A stretch of DNA of 64,000 bases from Diphasiastrum complanatum (GCA_029204225.1 CM055097.1:46327858-46391857), one strand, 5' to 3'. Shown: positions 44,776-56,609, numbered from the stretch's first letter. Notes: a model not told the origin generated them from the sequence alone. Program-made: numbers and translations.

Positions 44776-46002
44776 TCAATGATGGATCTCAGGGTGAAAA
44801 TATGATCTGACGTGGTATATCCTGGTCTGAAACCTGCCTGACCTATGCAGTGCTCGGGTATCCATCTCTGTACTGATCTCTGACTGAAGAATAGAACCAT
44901 AAACCTTGGCAAGGAGGTGGCTGATCATGATGGTACAATAGTTGTCGGCCTTCATGGGATCACCGCCTTTATGAATAGGATGGATAAGGTCTGTGGGCCA
45001 GGGGGAGGGGAAACCAGATGTGATAGAGCGGTTAAAGAGGAGAGAGAGGGAGGGTGAGAGAATGTCAGCAGCTTGCTTTAAAAGTTCAGCTTCTAGATCA
45101 TCAATTTCTTTGGCCTTATGTAGATTCAATCGGTCAATGGCCTCTTCTACTATGGTTGGAGATATATCAGAAGTACGTGTGCAGGGATGTGTGGGAAGTG
45201 GAGGGATGTCAGGAACAGTGTACAATGATGTGGCATAGGTGTACAACGATGTGGCATAGGTTACCCATGTGCTAAGATCTGTGATCTGGAGTGGAGGTGC
45301 CCGTGAGAAAAAATTTTGCCAAAATGATCGCGACGAGGAGCTAAAGAGAAGGTCCATTATCTTCTTCCCTTGGCCGATTTCGTAAGTAATTTTCTTTTTT
45401 CGTGTGGTTCTACAATATACACGGGATAAGTCCTTCACCATATGGGGAAGGTGGCAGCGTGCATAAATCAAGTCTAGATGAAGTTGGTTACACTTGTGGT
45501 TATACCAAGGGTTATGTGGTCGATTATGTCGTAAGTGCTTGGGCCGTGGAGATGGAAAAGCAAGGGATGCAGCGGTATGCAAAGTCCGGACAGGAAAAAG
45601 AGACTGGTCTGTCAAAGTATCGTCGTAAGGGAAATGAGTTAGGAGGTCAAATAATGCTTCCCTGTACCTGGGGGTGTTTTGAGGATTATAGCGGTATATT
45701 GTCTTGTTGCCAGGAGTTAGGGTACTAGTACATGGGGTTTGAAGAAGGTCAATAGAGAGAGAGAGGTATGAGTGGTCAGACAAAGTGGTACGGTGAACCA
45801 AGAAAGATGAAATGTAGGGGAGGAGAGACGGCAATCCCATGAAATAGTCAACAACACTACTCCCTCCACTGTGTGGAAAACAGGTAAAGTCACCTGAATC
45901 AGGCCACTGCAATAAGCCATTATAAATGGCCAATCCATGAGCCTCACCCCTCACCCAACTGAAGCATCTGCTCTCCACATGCAGTAACCAGACCCTCTGC
46001 AT
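44776..46002 (-). pseudogene. LINE B ORF2 endonuclease end, linker and RT start
   Basis: A 408-residue frame with GGSSVVDYFMGLPSLLPYIS, the linker (PHNPWYNHKCNQLHLDLIYA), EEAIDRLNLHKAKEIDDLEA and SGFPSPWPTDLIHPIHKGGD with NYCTIMISHLLAKVYGSIL, the first RT blocks. A short in-frame duplication TSLYTYATSLYT is seen near 45240. Confidence 0.88.
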
Positions 46003-46571
46003 CTGCTGATCGTCACCGGGAGGCCAAGATCATTCCAGTCTAAAGCATGTATCCGTTGTGGATCATCCTCTGCTCTATGGAACTCTGTCTGCCTGGATTC
46101 AGTCCTGGCATTAAAGTCGCCAGCTAAAAGAACATAACCCCGCTGCTCATATCTGATAATGCCTAAAGAAATATCCATGTAAGGTGACTCCTCATCTGCT
46201 GTGAAAACTGATGTGTCTGGTAGAAAATAACAAATGGCCAGAAAGAGGTCACGGTTCAGTCCCATCAAAGTCCGGCCCACCCGAATCCAAATATAGCAAG
46301 CTCGCTCATCTGTATGCACCAACTCGACCCAAGGTTGAATGAAGTCGCGGACTAAGCAGGCCACCCCACCAGAACCCCGATCTGTTAATACTCTCGTCGA
46401 CCGTCGATGTGCAGAGTACCAGCAAAAATCCGTAACAACCGGTAGACCTCTTTCCGGACTCTCATGTGTCTCGGTGAATAGGAAGAGATCACCCTCTGCA
46501 CAAAAGTCTCTAAAATCGCCGGCAGTAGCCGAAGAGTGAATGCCATTGCAGTTCCATAGCCTCAACCGCAA
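45951..46571 (-). pseudogene. LINE B ORF2 endonuclease
   Basis: MRLRLWNCNG (catalytic Asn), FTETHESPER (Glu), SAHRRSTRV, GSGGVACLVRD and VLLAGDFNARTES (Asp, Asn) are in one 206-residue frame. It then shifts frame into the 46002 frame, where SVVDYFMGL continues the domain. This is an APE-type endonuclease. Confidence 0.9.
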
Positions 46572-46619
46572 TGCTCGAGGAGGACCCCCCGAACCGCTTA
46601 GTCCAAGGGGCCTTAATCC

Positions 46620-47881
46620 CTATTTGTCAGAATTCGGAGGATCAATGTATCGAGCCTTGCCATCCCGAAAAATTACACTCTTCCCCAAAGCTTTTGCCTC
46701 AATGAATGCTTTTTTCCGATACGCAACTTGCATGGGAGTGAGATCATCATCCATAAATATAAGTGTACCTCTAAGCTTGGCCAGCAATTTGAGGGTTGCC
46801 CGTCTCTCTTCCAGATTCGTGAAGCAAACTATGAGTGTAGAGGGGTCTCTCTTGGTTCTCCAAGCTCTATCCAAACCTTTGGAGTGATGGGGGAGTGTGC
46901 TTGAGAGAAAGCTGGCTGCTTCAGTCATTGGGTTGTTGGTGTCTTCAACTCCGCGGACCCTAATATTCAGGGATTTGTATTCTCGCATTCGCTCTTCGGA
47001 TATGGTGGCCAAAATGACTCGGCTGAAGGATGGTGTACCCTCCCTAACATCCTCCTTGAACAGAGAAGCCCACGATTTTGTCTCAGCCTTATGTTGCTCT
47101 ATCTTCTCTTCAACTCTTGAATCTTAGTAGGTTCTCCTTGGTTACTTATTGCTGCCTCCAAAGAAGTAACCCGGGCTAACATGATCTCCCGTTCAGCGGC
47201 CATAGTGTGAATGACCGTTTGGAGCTGTCCCATTTCTTTTCGTAGAGAGGTGGATTCGTTCTTGATTTGCTCGATGTAGGAGAAAATGTATTGCTCAAAT
47301 GACTTGGCAGGTGTATAGATCTCAGGTATCAAGAAAGAGGAGTGAGCAAGTGGAGGGCAAGGAGTATGGACTGTAAGCAACATTGTCTCATCTTTCATAC
47401 CGCATATGATTCTATTTGTAACTGCAGTAGTGCCATCACTAGGTCTCTGAGCAGCATTGGGAGCAGTGGCATACTGATTGGTAACAAAAGTTAGTGCCTC
47501 TGTATCGCTGGTGGACAGCGAGAAGGAGACTTTTGTATTATTGGAATCTGGAGCGCTCATGGACAGAGGAGCTGTAGCGCTAGGGGACAATGGAGCCGCT
47601 TCGATGCTGGAGCTGGGTGCAGCGCTGGTGGACGACATCAGAGCTGGAGCGATGGTGGAGCTGGCTTCATCGGTGGAGACCCGCGATGGAGAAACCTGGC
47701 CAGTAAACGATGGAGAAACCTGGCCATTAAGCGATGCTGCATCTGTGGAGACCCGCGATGGGGGATCCTGGCCATTCAGCGATGGTGAAGGATGGGCCAT
47801 CTGGCCACGAGTAGAAGTCCGTGAGGGGGTGGAACGTGGGCTCCCCTTACCTTTTCTGGCCATAGAGAAGGAACGAGCCAC
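46620..47881 (-). pseudogene. LINE B ORF1 (coiled coil plus RRM-like RNA-binding)
   Basis: Starts MARSFSMARKGKGSPRSTPS. The N-terminal 160 residues are Ser/Ala/Thr-rich with repeated SLNGQ and PSRVSTD phrases. A coiled coil (SFEQYIFSYIEQIKNESTSL, RKEMGQLQTVIHTMAAEREI) follows. A frameshift near 47100 leads into LNIRVRGVEDTNN, LDRAWRTKRDPSTLIVCFTN and GTLIFMDDDLTPMQVAYRKK, an L1 ORF1-like RRM and C-terminal domain. It would coat the LINE RNA. The end at 46620 lies just before ORF2. Confidence 0.85.
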
Positions 47882-47900
47882 TCCTACTGTAGCGCCATCT

Positions 47901-47907
47901 CCAGAGA

Positions 47908-47943
<36 letters not shown>

Positions 47944-49280
47944 AAGAAAGAAAGCTTTATTAATGTCTTTTCCATGCCAAAAGGCATATAAGACCAAAAA
48001 GGAGTACATGTCAAGTATGTGAAAACCATGGGAGCGTATATAAACGTCTCCAAGAAAAAACTATGCATAACAGAAAAATAGATAAAAATAGAAAAAACTA
48101 TTCATAAGAAACGAAGACCGTGTGATAGTCCAGAAGACAAATAGCGAGGTAAAACTGGAAGACCAGTGGCATCATGCACTAGAAAGTGAGTCCGGCAGTA
48201 GTCAGGCTTAACCCCCAGCTGGGGACGCTAGGTACGGTCGAGATATGCTCTGTATAAAAAACGTCTAATGTACTGGTGTTTACCCAAAGGGAGATCAGTG
48301 ATAGTGATACCAAATGCTTCCATGAGGAAGTGTGATGCCTGAGAGAATCATGATAGCCGGTATCCCTGAGTCTCAAGGTGATGAGAGGACCTGAGTGCAA
48401 TCCACGTATATCTCTGCTCAGTATCAGGAAGTGCCTGAGCTCGCTAGATGTACGTGATAAGCTGGAAGGCATCCTCAATCTGAATAGGGGGTGTGCCAAA
48501 TTCCGCAAGGATGATCTCATGGGGAACCAAGGGCTTCGCTCGGATCATGCGAGCCAACATGGTGGTCTATAAGCGTGAAATGCTGGACCAGTGTGAAGAT
48601 GATAATCCTGTACACCATATCTCTACGGCATACAAGGCTGAGGGGGTGACGATAGTGTCAAACAGTCTGCACTTACTCGGAGCATCTCGAATAGACTTAC
48701 GGAAGAAGAATCTCTCCAGCTGGACTTGGGAAGAGTGGCCCTTCCCTAGTCTAGAAGTAGCCGCCTGTCTCATACTGAAGGTAGGACCAGAGAAGAGCAC
48801 GCCCAGGTAAGTGTATGAAGAAACCACCTCTAGGGACTGTCCATCGAAGGTAAGCTCCTGGCGCTGCATGAAGGCCTGAGAGGTATTGAAGACCATAACT
48901 TTGGTCTTCGAGAGGTTCACCCCTAAACCCCACCGAGTACAAAAAGTGTGTAAACAGTCCAACTGTCTCTGTAATCCCTCTCTGGTACGAGAGACTAATA
49001 CCGCATCATCCGCATAGAGAAGGATGGCAATCAAAACGTCTCCCAGCCGACAACCGTCCCCACCACACTGAGAGATGAACTACTCTAGCCCGTCAATATT
49101 AGTGCGGTAATTACCAGGTACCATGGGGTCACCGTTTTTATGGATAGGATGTATGATGTTGGTGCACCAAGAGGATGGGAAGCCCTCAACAACAGCATGG
49201 TTAAGGAGAGTGGATAATGTAGGGGCAAGGGTATTGGGGGCGTGAATCAGTAGCTCTGATGACTAGGAGAAAGCAGGGAT
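47901..49280 (-). mobile_element. LINE copy C, 5'-truncated with an RT deletion
   Basis: The 3' tail (GA)n with GAAAGAAAGAAAGC, then TTTATTAATG (47905-47970), abuts the 5' end of LINE B. The main frame (49034-48567) has LLYADDAVLVSRTREGLQRQ, SKTKVMVFNTS, YTYLGVLFSGPTF and CRLFDTIVTPSALY. Further fragments reach 48179. Upstream, HPIHKNGDPMVPGNYRT is joined directly to the ADD region, so about 200 residues of palm are deleted. Confidence 0.85.
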
Positions 49281-49299
49281 GCCCACAACCCGGGGGAGG

Positions 49300-50965
49300 T
49301 GAAGAAGAGAGATCAAGTAACATAGGCCCGAAGTGTCTGCTGAACGGTACGTCAAGATGAAGGTTGTACTGGTTGTCTGCAACCGCGATGGGTTTTCTTC
49401 TGTGGCAGGATAGGTATGTCAATATCATCATCCGAATCCTCGTCACGGGCTCGTGTCTGAAAGTATCCCGTAACTAGCAACTGTTGAGAGTCTATGCCCA
49501 TATGATCGTGCGGAGGCAAAAGTGACTGACGAAGTAAAAGCATCTCACGAATAAAAAGCGCCAAACCCCGAGTATCAAGATAAGAGAAAAAACTGATAAG
49601 TGTATGTGGACCATCCCGATAAAGACAATAATGTCGACCACGGATCTCATAATAAACTGGGCATCGAAGTAGAAGCAGGAAGAGCATAAGAAGAGCAAAG
49701 CGCGGCTGCAATATATCTATCTAGGTGGGAAGAGTGAATATGCTGAATTTGCTGAAGAAGGCGTATGATATGAAAAAACCCCTCGAGAATGATGGGAGGG
49801 GAGGCAAACTCCGCGCAAAGAATATCATGTGGCGTAGTCGACTTGGCCCGAATCATGCGTGACAACATATTCGTCTGAATACGGGAAATAGCTGCCCAAT
49901 CCCGGAGAGAAAGACCCGGTAGCCAAATCTCAGAACCATACATGACTGCTGGAGACACCCGTGTAGCAAACAGCTGGCATCTGGTAGAAGGATCAAAAAC
50001 ATGATTTAAAGTACTACCTCTCTCAAACTGGACCAATGCAGAGTGACCCAATGAAACCCTTTTAGTCTGACGGAAGCGAAGCAATGGCACCGTGAATAAG
50101 ACTCCCAAGTAGGTATAAGAAGTGACAATCTCAACCTCCTATCCAACGTATAGAAAGGATAGTTGCGAAGACTATGACAATTAGTGTTGAAAATCAAGAC
50201 CTTAGTTTTCCCTAGGTTGACAGACAGGCCCCATAAGGTACAAATATGATGTAAGACACGTAAGTGACGCTACAAACCAGCCGGGGAAGAAGAAAGAAGA
50301 ACAATGTCATCAGCATAAAGAAGGATAGGAATAATCAAGTGAGCGAGCGGACAACCTTCCCCACCTTCTTCACGGAAAAGGCGCTCCAAATCATTTACAT
50401 AAAGGGCGAATAGAGTAATCGGCAAGGGACAACCTTGCTTAACACCAATAGTGCTACGGATAGGAGCAGACAAATTAGACCCTTGCTGAATCCTGCTAGA
50501 ACCCTCTCACAAAAGTAATAATCGCTGCAAGCATAGAGTCAGGAATATGAAGTTGTTGTAACCTGCGAAGTAGAAGATCTCGGGGAACCGAATCAAAAGC
50601 TTTTTGCAGGTCGACGAAGCAAGCAAAAACTTTGCGGCCCGCATGTCTGGCTTTTTCAACAATGTTGCAGAGTGAGCACATGATCAAGGGTGCAGTAACC
50701 GCGGCGAAAGCCCGCCTGTCCCATAGCATAGAGTCCACGTGAATCAGCCTCCATAGAAAGCAGGTCTTGAAGGATGACGCCAAAGACTTTAGTGACAGTG
50801 TGGCTGATCATGATGGTCCGGTAGTTGTCAACTTGCATTGCATCACCGTTTTTCAAAATGGGGTGAAGGAGGTTGATTGCCCAGGACGTAGGAAGACCAT
50901 CAGTAATAGAACGATCGGGTTTGTCGTCAACGGCCTCCGAGGAAGCACTTGGTTTTCTAAGGTAA
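49300..50965 (-). mobile_element. LINE copy D, 5'-truncated, lacking a (GA)n tail
   Basis: Runs from SITDGLPTSWAINLLHPILK (about 50940) through NYRTIMISHTVTKVFG, QAGFRRGY, CFVDLQKAFDSVPRDLLLRR, GVKQGCPLPITLFALYVNDL, LLYADDIVLLSSS and YGSEIWLPGLSLRDW to CPVYYEIRGRHYCLYRDG. It ends near 49300 without the typical tail. Frames are broken at 50480 and 50260. It is a different subfamily from B and C by wording. Confidence 0.82.
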
Positions 50966-51122
50966 GGTCTACGACTCAACACCAGGGGGGAAGGCACGAA
51001 ACCAACACAAATGTTGGACTGTTGGATATCGTTGTTGGACTGCATCTCTTTGTTCTATTTAGGACGTTGTTCGTAGGTTCAGAACGTCAACTCAACCACC
51101 CTTGCCTCCCTCCATAATAGAC
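50966..51122. other. junction DNA between LINE copies
   Basis: No recognisable LINE domain and no gene. Confidence 0.4.
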
Positions 51123-51131
51123 AGAACCATC

Positions 51132-51163
<32 letters not shown>

Positions 51164-52345
51164 CTTTATTAACGTCTTTTCCATGCCAAAAGGCATATAA
51201 GACTAGTAAATGTACTTGTCAAGTATGTGGTAACAATGGGAGCATATGAAACGTCCCCAAAACGATAACAAAAATAACGAATCTAAATGCTATGAACTGA
51301 AATAGATGTGATGATATGTGAAACATGTGGGAGGATGTATTATGCTAAATGTCATGAATAAGGTATGACACTATCATCCAATCCTATCCTGTTGATGCTA
51401 CAGAAGGATGTAATACGGGCAGCAGCATGAAGGACCGCTAGTGGTCACTGACGTCGACTAGGAGGATGAACTCTCCTCGTAATAGGTCGAGTAGCTCGTG
51501 CTACAACATGGGCAAGTAAATCGTCGTCGTCGTCATCATCATCATCAAATACTAGGTCTCGTCCTCTCCTCCTGGAGAAGAAAGAAGTGATCTGAGGCTG
51601 AGAAACATGACTTTGCTGGGCTGTCTGACACAAGCCCTGTCGCAGTATGAAAATCTCGTATCATGAGTGCAGCGCATCAAGAGTCCTCATAGGCTAGGAG
51701 GGATTGTAGGGTGATAGGCGTGTTACGAAACAAGCAGTGGTATCTCCCTCTGATCTCATAATACACTGGAGACCTAAAGATTAAGTGCTCCTCTGACTGC
51801 ACCTCATCCAAGGAGCATAACTGACAAATCCACTCCTCTCTCGGGGTACCCTGGAATCTCCCAGTCTCAATAGCAAACTGATGTGATGATACGCGAAGCT
51901 GTCCCAATGTACATCTGAGGCTGTGTGATAATCTTGAGTCCAAATAGTGTGTCAAAACTGGGAACCCTACTATGTCAAGCTCAATAAAATGAGCCCAGTA
52001 ATAGTCGGGTTTGAACCCAAGTTGTCGCCTCCAAGTACGGTTGAGATATTTTTGATATAAGAAGCGCCTGATATACTGATGAGTACCTGAGGGGAGCTCT
52101 GTAATGGAGATACCGAATGACTCAAGGGGGAAGTGGGATGCCTGAGAGAACCACGACAGTCGATAGCCCTGGTCATGAAGGGAGTGTGAGGAAGCAAGTG
52201 TTGTCTGTGTATATCTCATAACTGCATCTGGCAGAGCCTAAACTCTTTGAATAGATGCGATAAGTTGGAAAGCGACATCTATCTGAATGGGTGGAACGAC
52301 AAACTTTGCAAGAAGGATCTCGTGTTTGCAATCGTCTCCACAAGC
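51123..52345 (-). mobile_element. LINE copy E, 3' end only
   Basis: (GA)n at 51137-51163, then GCTTTATTAACGTCTTTTCC, non-coding DNA, and the frame 52219-51677 with THQYIRRFLYQKYLNRTW, GQLRVSSHQFAIETGRFQGT, WICQLCSLDEVQSEEHLIF and SPVYYEIRGRYHCLF. The zinc-knuckle C-terminus of ORF2 is intact apart from one position (R in place of C before SP). It is truncated on its 5' side next to the gypsy LTR remnant. Confidence 0.85.
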
Positions 52346-52412
52346 CGACGACTTAGCCATTTACAATTTAATAATTACAGTTTACCATTTACATTGCGCA
52401 AATGTGACATCC

Positions 52413-52962
52413 CTTCCCTCCTCAAATGACATCGTCCTCGATAGCAAAGTCTGGATGTTGTGCATGCAACCCATGCGTGGTCTCCCAGGTAGAATCATTG
52501 AGAGGTCGTCCATGCCATGCAACCAAGTACTCACGAAGCAAACGATTCCGCAACCGTCTATGCCTCTGGTCCAATACTCTCGCTGGTCCATGCATCACCT
52601 CCCCATGCTCCTAAAACAATACAAGGCCATCGCCAACAAGTTATCACCCTCATGTAAAACCTTCTTTAAAGCGTGAAACATGAATGAGCCTTACAACCAA
52701 CACGCAAATCCAATTCATAAGCAATGCTATTAATCTTTTTAACAATTTTCCAAGGTCCATAGTATCTAGGTGACAACTTATAACACTTCCCTGTCTTCAG
52801 GGTTTTCGAGTCCTTTGGAATCCTGAGAAATACCATATCTCCTTCCTCGAACTCTCTTGGCATACAATCCAGATCAGCATATGTCTTTGCCCGATCCATC
52901 TCCGCTTTTACATTTTCCTTTGCTAACTCCAACACCTGTTGCATGTGAGTTAGAAATTCCAT
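52413..52962 (-). pseudogene. gypsy integrase C-terminal module and chromodomain-like end
   Basis: KTYADLDCMPREFEEGDMVF, LRIPKDSKTLKTGK and LSPRYYGPWKIVKKINSIAY form the GPF/Y-type module, cut by a stop near 52666. Downstream in another frame are EVMHGPARVLDQRHRRLRNR, REYLVAWHGRPLND and STWETTHGL, the degenerate chromodomain seen also at 2500-2680. Confidence 0.8.
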
Positions 52963-53680
52963 AGAGGCATACCTATAGTAACTGGACTGGCTGGTCTAAA
53001 ACCATAATTTAGCTCGAAAGGACTCATCTTCGTAGATGCATTCTTTTTAGCATTATGCAATTGCACCTCTAACTTCTCAAATGCGACAGTCCAAAAGTTT
53101 CCAGTAAAACGAGAATCCCTATCAAACACGATGGATCTAGGTAATCCATGAAGTCTGAATACATGTTGTATAAACAAATCAGCCGAACCAGGTGAATCAA
53201 TCTTATTACTAGTTGGGATAAAATGAGCCATTTTAGTGAGTTTGTCAACCACAACTAGGATAGCATTATGTTGTTGATGCGTATGCGGTTAACATGTAAT
53301 AAAGTCCATGGAAATACTCTCCCATCTCCCCTCTGGTATAGGTAACAGGCGTAATAATCCAGGCACTTTTCCTTTCAACCTTATTAACTTGACACTTAAA
53401 ACAATGTCACATAATGGTTTACTTCTTTCTTAAGTCCAGACCACCAAAAGTTATGTCGTATCAGCTCATAGGTCCTATCCACACTAGGATGGCCAGCACT
53501 AGGGCTATCGTGACAGAGATGCAAGATCCTCTTTCGTAGCACCTCAAAAGCTGGAATAAGCGCCTTGCCATTTCTCATCACTATTCCATCTTCTATGGAA
53601 TACTTAAGATGAGTGCGAACCAAGGTAAAAGACCTCTCCTCTTGAGACTCCGCATGGCCATGACCCAGCTCATGTTCCAC
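52950..53680 (-). pseudogene. gypsy integrase, catalytic Glu region deleted
   Basis: CHDSPSAGHPSVDRTYELIR is the zinc-finger half, ending YVTLF where CxxC is expected, with a frame change. The catalytic frame has DKLTKMAHFIP and IVFDRDSRFTGNFW (second Asp). It then jumps from LEVQLHN to NASTKMSPFELNYGFRP, skipping the DGQTE motif with the catalytic Glu. Confidence 0.87.
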
Positions 53681-53757
53681 TTTCTTACAGTGAGGATCTT
53701 CCTGCTGAACTTTCTTATCTCAGATAGTAGGTCATTTTCAATGACTACAAATGACAT

Positions 53758-53964
53758 CTAATACACCACACGATTCTCGGCACCTTTCTTGTACCGAATC
53801 TCCATCAGAAATTCCTGCATGAGCTCCGACCATCTGGCTCGCCGGCCTCTAAGGTCGGGCTTCTTACAAAAGTATCTCAAGGTATCATGATTAGTGAATA
53901 CCTCAAATTCCGATCCGTACAGATAATGCCTCCATGCCTTTAATGCATGAACTATGGCATACAA
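53758..53964 (-). pseudogene. gypsy RNase H C-terminal part
   Basis: YAIVHALKAWRHYLYGSEFE, FTNHDTLRYFCKKPDLRGRR and SELMQEFLMEIRYKKG match gypsy RNase H closely. The ADALSR end is altered to AENRVV. Confidence 0.85.
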
Positions 53965-54192
53965 CTCCTTTTCATGAGTTGGATAATTTTTTTGAGCAGG
54001 TTGAGCTTCTTGCTCTCAAAGGCCACATGCCTACCCTCTTGCATCAAAACAACTCCCACAGCAATGTCACTCGCATCCGTATCTATAACATAGGGCTTTT
54101 GAGGGTCTACAATCTTTAGAGTGACGCACTCAGCAATAGCTTGCTTTAACTGATCAAAGCTTGCTTGCTGCAGTTCAGTCCACTCACCAAAT

Positions 54193-55011
54193 CTATTTTT
54201 TTGGAGTCAAATCAGTCAAAGGTGTTGCAATATAGGAGTATCCCTTAACATATTTTCTATAAAATACTGCCAATCCAAGAAAAGAACGGAGTGCTGTCAA
54301 ATCAGCTGGCACAGGCCAGGCAACGATCACAACAACCTTCTTAGGATCTGGCTTCACTCCATCAGCAGACACTATATGACCAAGAGACTCGATCTCTTTT
54401 TTGAACAATTCACTATTTTTACTATTGGCAAACAAATTGTTCTCCCTCAAAGTAGACAACACAGTTCTAAGGTGAGCCATATGCTTGACCTCACCTGCAC
54501 TATAAGTCTCAGAATGTCATCAACAAAGTTTACGACAAACTTACCCATATACGGTCTGAGCACATCATTCATCATCATCATGAATGTAGCTGGGGCATTA
54601 GTCAACCCAAATGGCATCACAAGATACTCATAGTGACTGAACTGAGTTCAGAAGGCAGTCTTGTGTACATCCTCTTCACGAACTCTAACCCAATGGTATC
54701 CACTCTTTAGGTCTATTTTACTGAACACAGTGGCACCTGTCAAGGCATCAAGCAGATCATCTATATGTGGCATAACTAGGTCGTATATGCCCCTTGGCCA
54801 GATAATCATCGACCATCCGTCTCACTTCCTTTTCCTCCTTAAGACTCGTTCTGTAAGGACGTCTATTAACAGGACATGATCTGGGTATTAATTCAATCTT
54901 ATGTTCAACATTCCTCTTAGGAGGTAAAACAGATGGAAGATCATCTATGAGCACATCTGAAAACTCTCTCCTAATGTCTTGATCCAAATTGGCAATAGTA
55001 TTGGTTTGCAC
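54193..55011 (-). pseudogene. gypsy reverse transcriptase
   Basis: LPSVLPPKRNVEHKIELIPR and PVNRRPYRTSLKEEKE open RT. In broken frames, [33 protein letters not shown] and [13 protein letters not shown] (catalytic FVDD) follow. Then VSADGVKPDPKKVVVIVAWP and LRSFLGLAVFYRKYVKGYSY. Several indels are present. Confidence 0.85.
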
Positions 55012-55191
55012 ACACTACATGCTACTCTGACTAGTATTGGTAGACATATCAAGTAGAAAGCAAACACACATGTACTCACAATGGATCCTACGCAATTGCG
55101 TAGCTAATACAAGCGGTCCAGGAGGCACATCCCGCTCACCACGAAGGGAATGCATCACACCATCCAACTGGAACTCATACACATGAGTATC

Positions 55192-55527
55192 CTAGGCTAT
55201 GTGTGGATTCCGCATCGTGTGCCAACAAATGCCCACCGACACCACATCAAACTGCGCAAGCCGTGTTATTTCAAAATCCAACTCTTCTGTGTAACTTTGT
55301 ACAGTTAGTGGAATGTCCACTGTGTACTGGTACTGGGATGGTACCAAAGTTGAATTCAACACATTATGAGAGAACCCAATGTCAAACAGAACCTGAACAT
55401 CTCTACCACACAGCTGTCCCCGCATAACAAGAAGAGAAGTGTCAGGAAATTGATATCCTTGGCGAGCCGATTTTGACAAACGCGTTGGTGGAGCTATGTC
55501 CACTCTCCTAGCCACCGAAACATTCAT
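55192..55527 (-). pseudogene. gypsy protease fragment
   Basis: LCGRDVQVLFDIGFSHNVLN corresponds to the D-T/S-G-A-x-x-N-F active-site block. Both the Thr/Ser and the Ala are changed (D-I-G-F), so activity is lost. It continues to TEELDFEITRLAQFDVV. Confidence 0.8.
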
Positions 55528-55567
55528 GAGGCGTGGAACATCTGGATTGACTTTCTGCTCGATCCCT

Positions 55568-55745
55568 CGTGTGCCCTACAACGTTCTCGCCGGGACAAAT
55601 GGTCATTTTGACCAAACAATGTCCGAAGCGAGCGGGGCTGGATCCGTCGAGTCCACCGTATCGGGCTCACGAGCCTTTCCACAGTAGTCCGGGCCACTCC
55701 GGACAAGTCCGACCGATTCCGGGTTCCGACCGGTTAAGTGTCCTC
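55568..55745. repeat. diverged relative of the 361 bp repeat
   Basis: GGTCATTTTGACCAAACAAT, GTATCGGGCTCACGA and GACCGATTCCGGGTTCCGAC echo the 14544-15555 units. The stretch forms the junction between the minus-strand gypsy element and the plus-strand patch that follows. Confidence 0.6.
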
Positions 55746-55826
55746 GAAGGCAAATCATGCCAAGTATCATTGCATGAAGAGAGAAAGTGCATGCTTAGCA
55801 TGCGGGACACCTACTACACCTACAAG
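55746..55826 (+). repeat. first part of a split LTR-like sequence
   Basis: Matches the start of the LTR-like sequence at 62571-62650 (AAGTATCATTGCATGAAGAG, GTGCATGCTTAGCATG, GGGACACCTA). It stops after CACCTAC, exactly where gypsy coding sequence begins. Confidence 0.7.
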
Positions 55827-56485
55827 TTGCATGCTGCTCTGTGGGCATTCAGGACAACATATAAGGGGAGCACTAATCAAACGCCATTCAATTGGTTTAT
55901 GGTCAGGATGTTGTAATGCCAGTAGAGTTTTTGGTCCCTTCATTGAGGATTGCTGCAACGCAACATCTTGATGAATCCAGATCTCTACAATTATGCCACG
56001 AAGCTTTGCATAAGCTCTGTGAAACATGCTTACTAACTATATAAGGGGAGCACTAATCAAACGCCATTCAATTGGTTTATGGTCAGGATGTTGTAATGCC
56101 AGTAGAGTTTTTGGTCCCTTCATTGAGGATTGCTGCAACGCAACATCTTGATGAATCCAGATCTCTACAATTACGCCACGAAGCTTTGCATAAGCTCTGT
56201 GAAACATGCTTACTAGCTATACATGCATTGGCAGCTGAAAAGGAATGACGCAAAGCATGGCATGATCGCAGATTACAAAGGAAAGATCTTCGATCCGGAG
56301 ATCTAGTCCTTATGTATAAGACCAAGGTGATCAAAGGGAAATTAAAGTTCACAGGCGAAGGTCCTTATCGGATCAAAGAGATTCTTAATCATGGAGCCGT
56401 GAACTTGGAGAAGCTAGATGGGACGCCTTTCGACACACGCATCAACGGTAGCCGATTACATAAGTATTGGCCACCTCAGTGAGAT
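55827..56485 (+). pseudogene. gypsy integrase C-terminus lodged within the LTR-like sequence
   Basis: YKLHAALWAFRTTYKGSTNQ and TPFNWFMVRML match the end of the gypsy integrase core (ALWAYRTTYK-TPF-LVYG). After the 180 bp duplication come DLRSGDLVLMYKTKVIKGKL, KFTGEGPYRIKEI and INGSRLHKYWPPQ, ending in a TGA at about 56480. This C-terminus type differs from the chromodomain copies in the window. Frame breaks are present. Confidence 0.8.
55861..56220. repeat. 180 bp tandem duplication
   Basis: 55861-56040 and 56041-56220 are identical except for two substitutions (TTATGCC/TTACGCC and CTAACTAT/CTAGCTAT). The unit is a multiple of three and lies in gypsy integrase coding sequence. Confidence 0.97.
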
Positions 56486-56609
56486 AGATCCAGATTGGTG
56501 ATGGCATGTTACAAAAAGTTCATCTGCAAGGCCATCATAGCCAGATCTAGGAAATCAAGACAGATCAAGCTAGATCCACCAAGATTCAGTCAGATCTAAC
56601 AAAATCAGA

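Larger units (their letters stand above)
42763..47900 (-). mobile_element. LINE copy B, nearly full length (ORF1 and ORF2)
   Basis: Contains ORF1 (47881-46620, one frameshift), a 48 bp gap, ORF2 endonuclease (46571-45951), linker and RT (46002-44187), the C-terminal zinc-knuckle region (44147-43218) and a 3' end of TTTATTAATG then (GA)n (42763-42792). It is the most complete LINE here, about 5.1 kb. Several frameshifts and stops disable ORF2. It is on the same strand as ABCC. Confidence 0.9.
52413..55530 (-). mobile_element. Ty3/gypsy chromodomain-type element, decayed, gag missing
   Basis: On the minus strand the order is protease (55527-55192), RT (about 55011-54193), RNase H (53964-53758), integrase (53680-52950) and C-terminal modules (52962-52413), followed by a purine tract and the start of an LTR (52409 downward, TGTCACATTTGCGC). 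Gag and the 5' LTR are absent; a 361 bp-family repeat lies at its 5' edge. Multiple frame breaks are present, and the integrase lacks the Glu region. Confidence 0.88.

Noticed and set aside
47478-47963. 161-residue plus-strand frame
   Set aside because: Antisense to the Ser/Ala-rich N-terminus of LINE B ORF1 and running into the GA tail.
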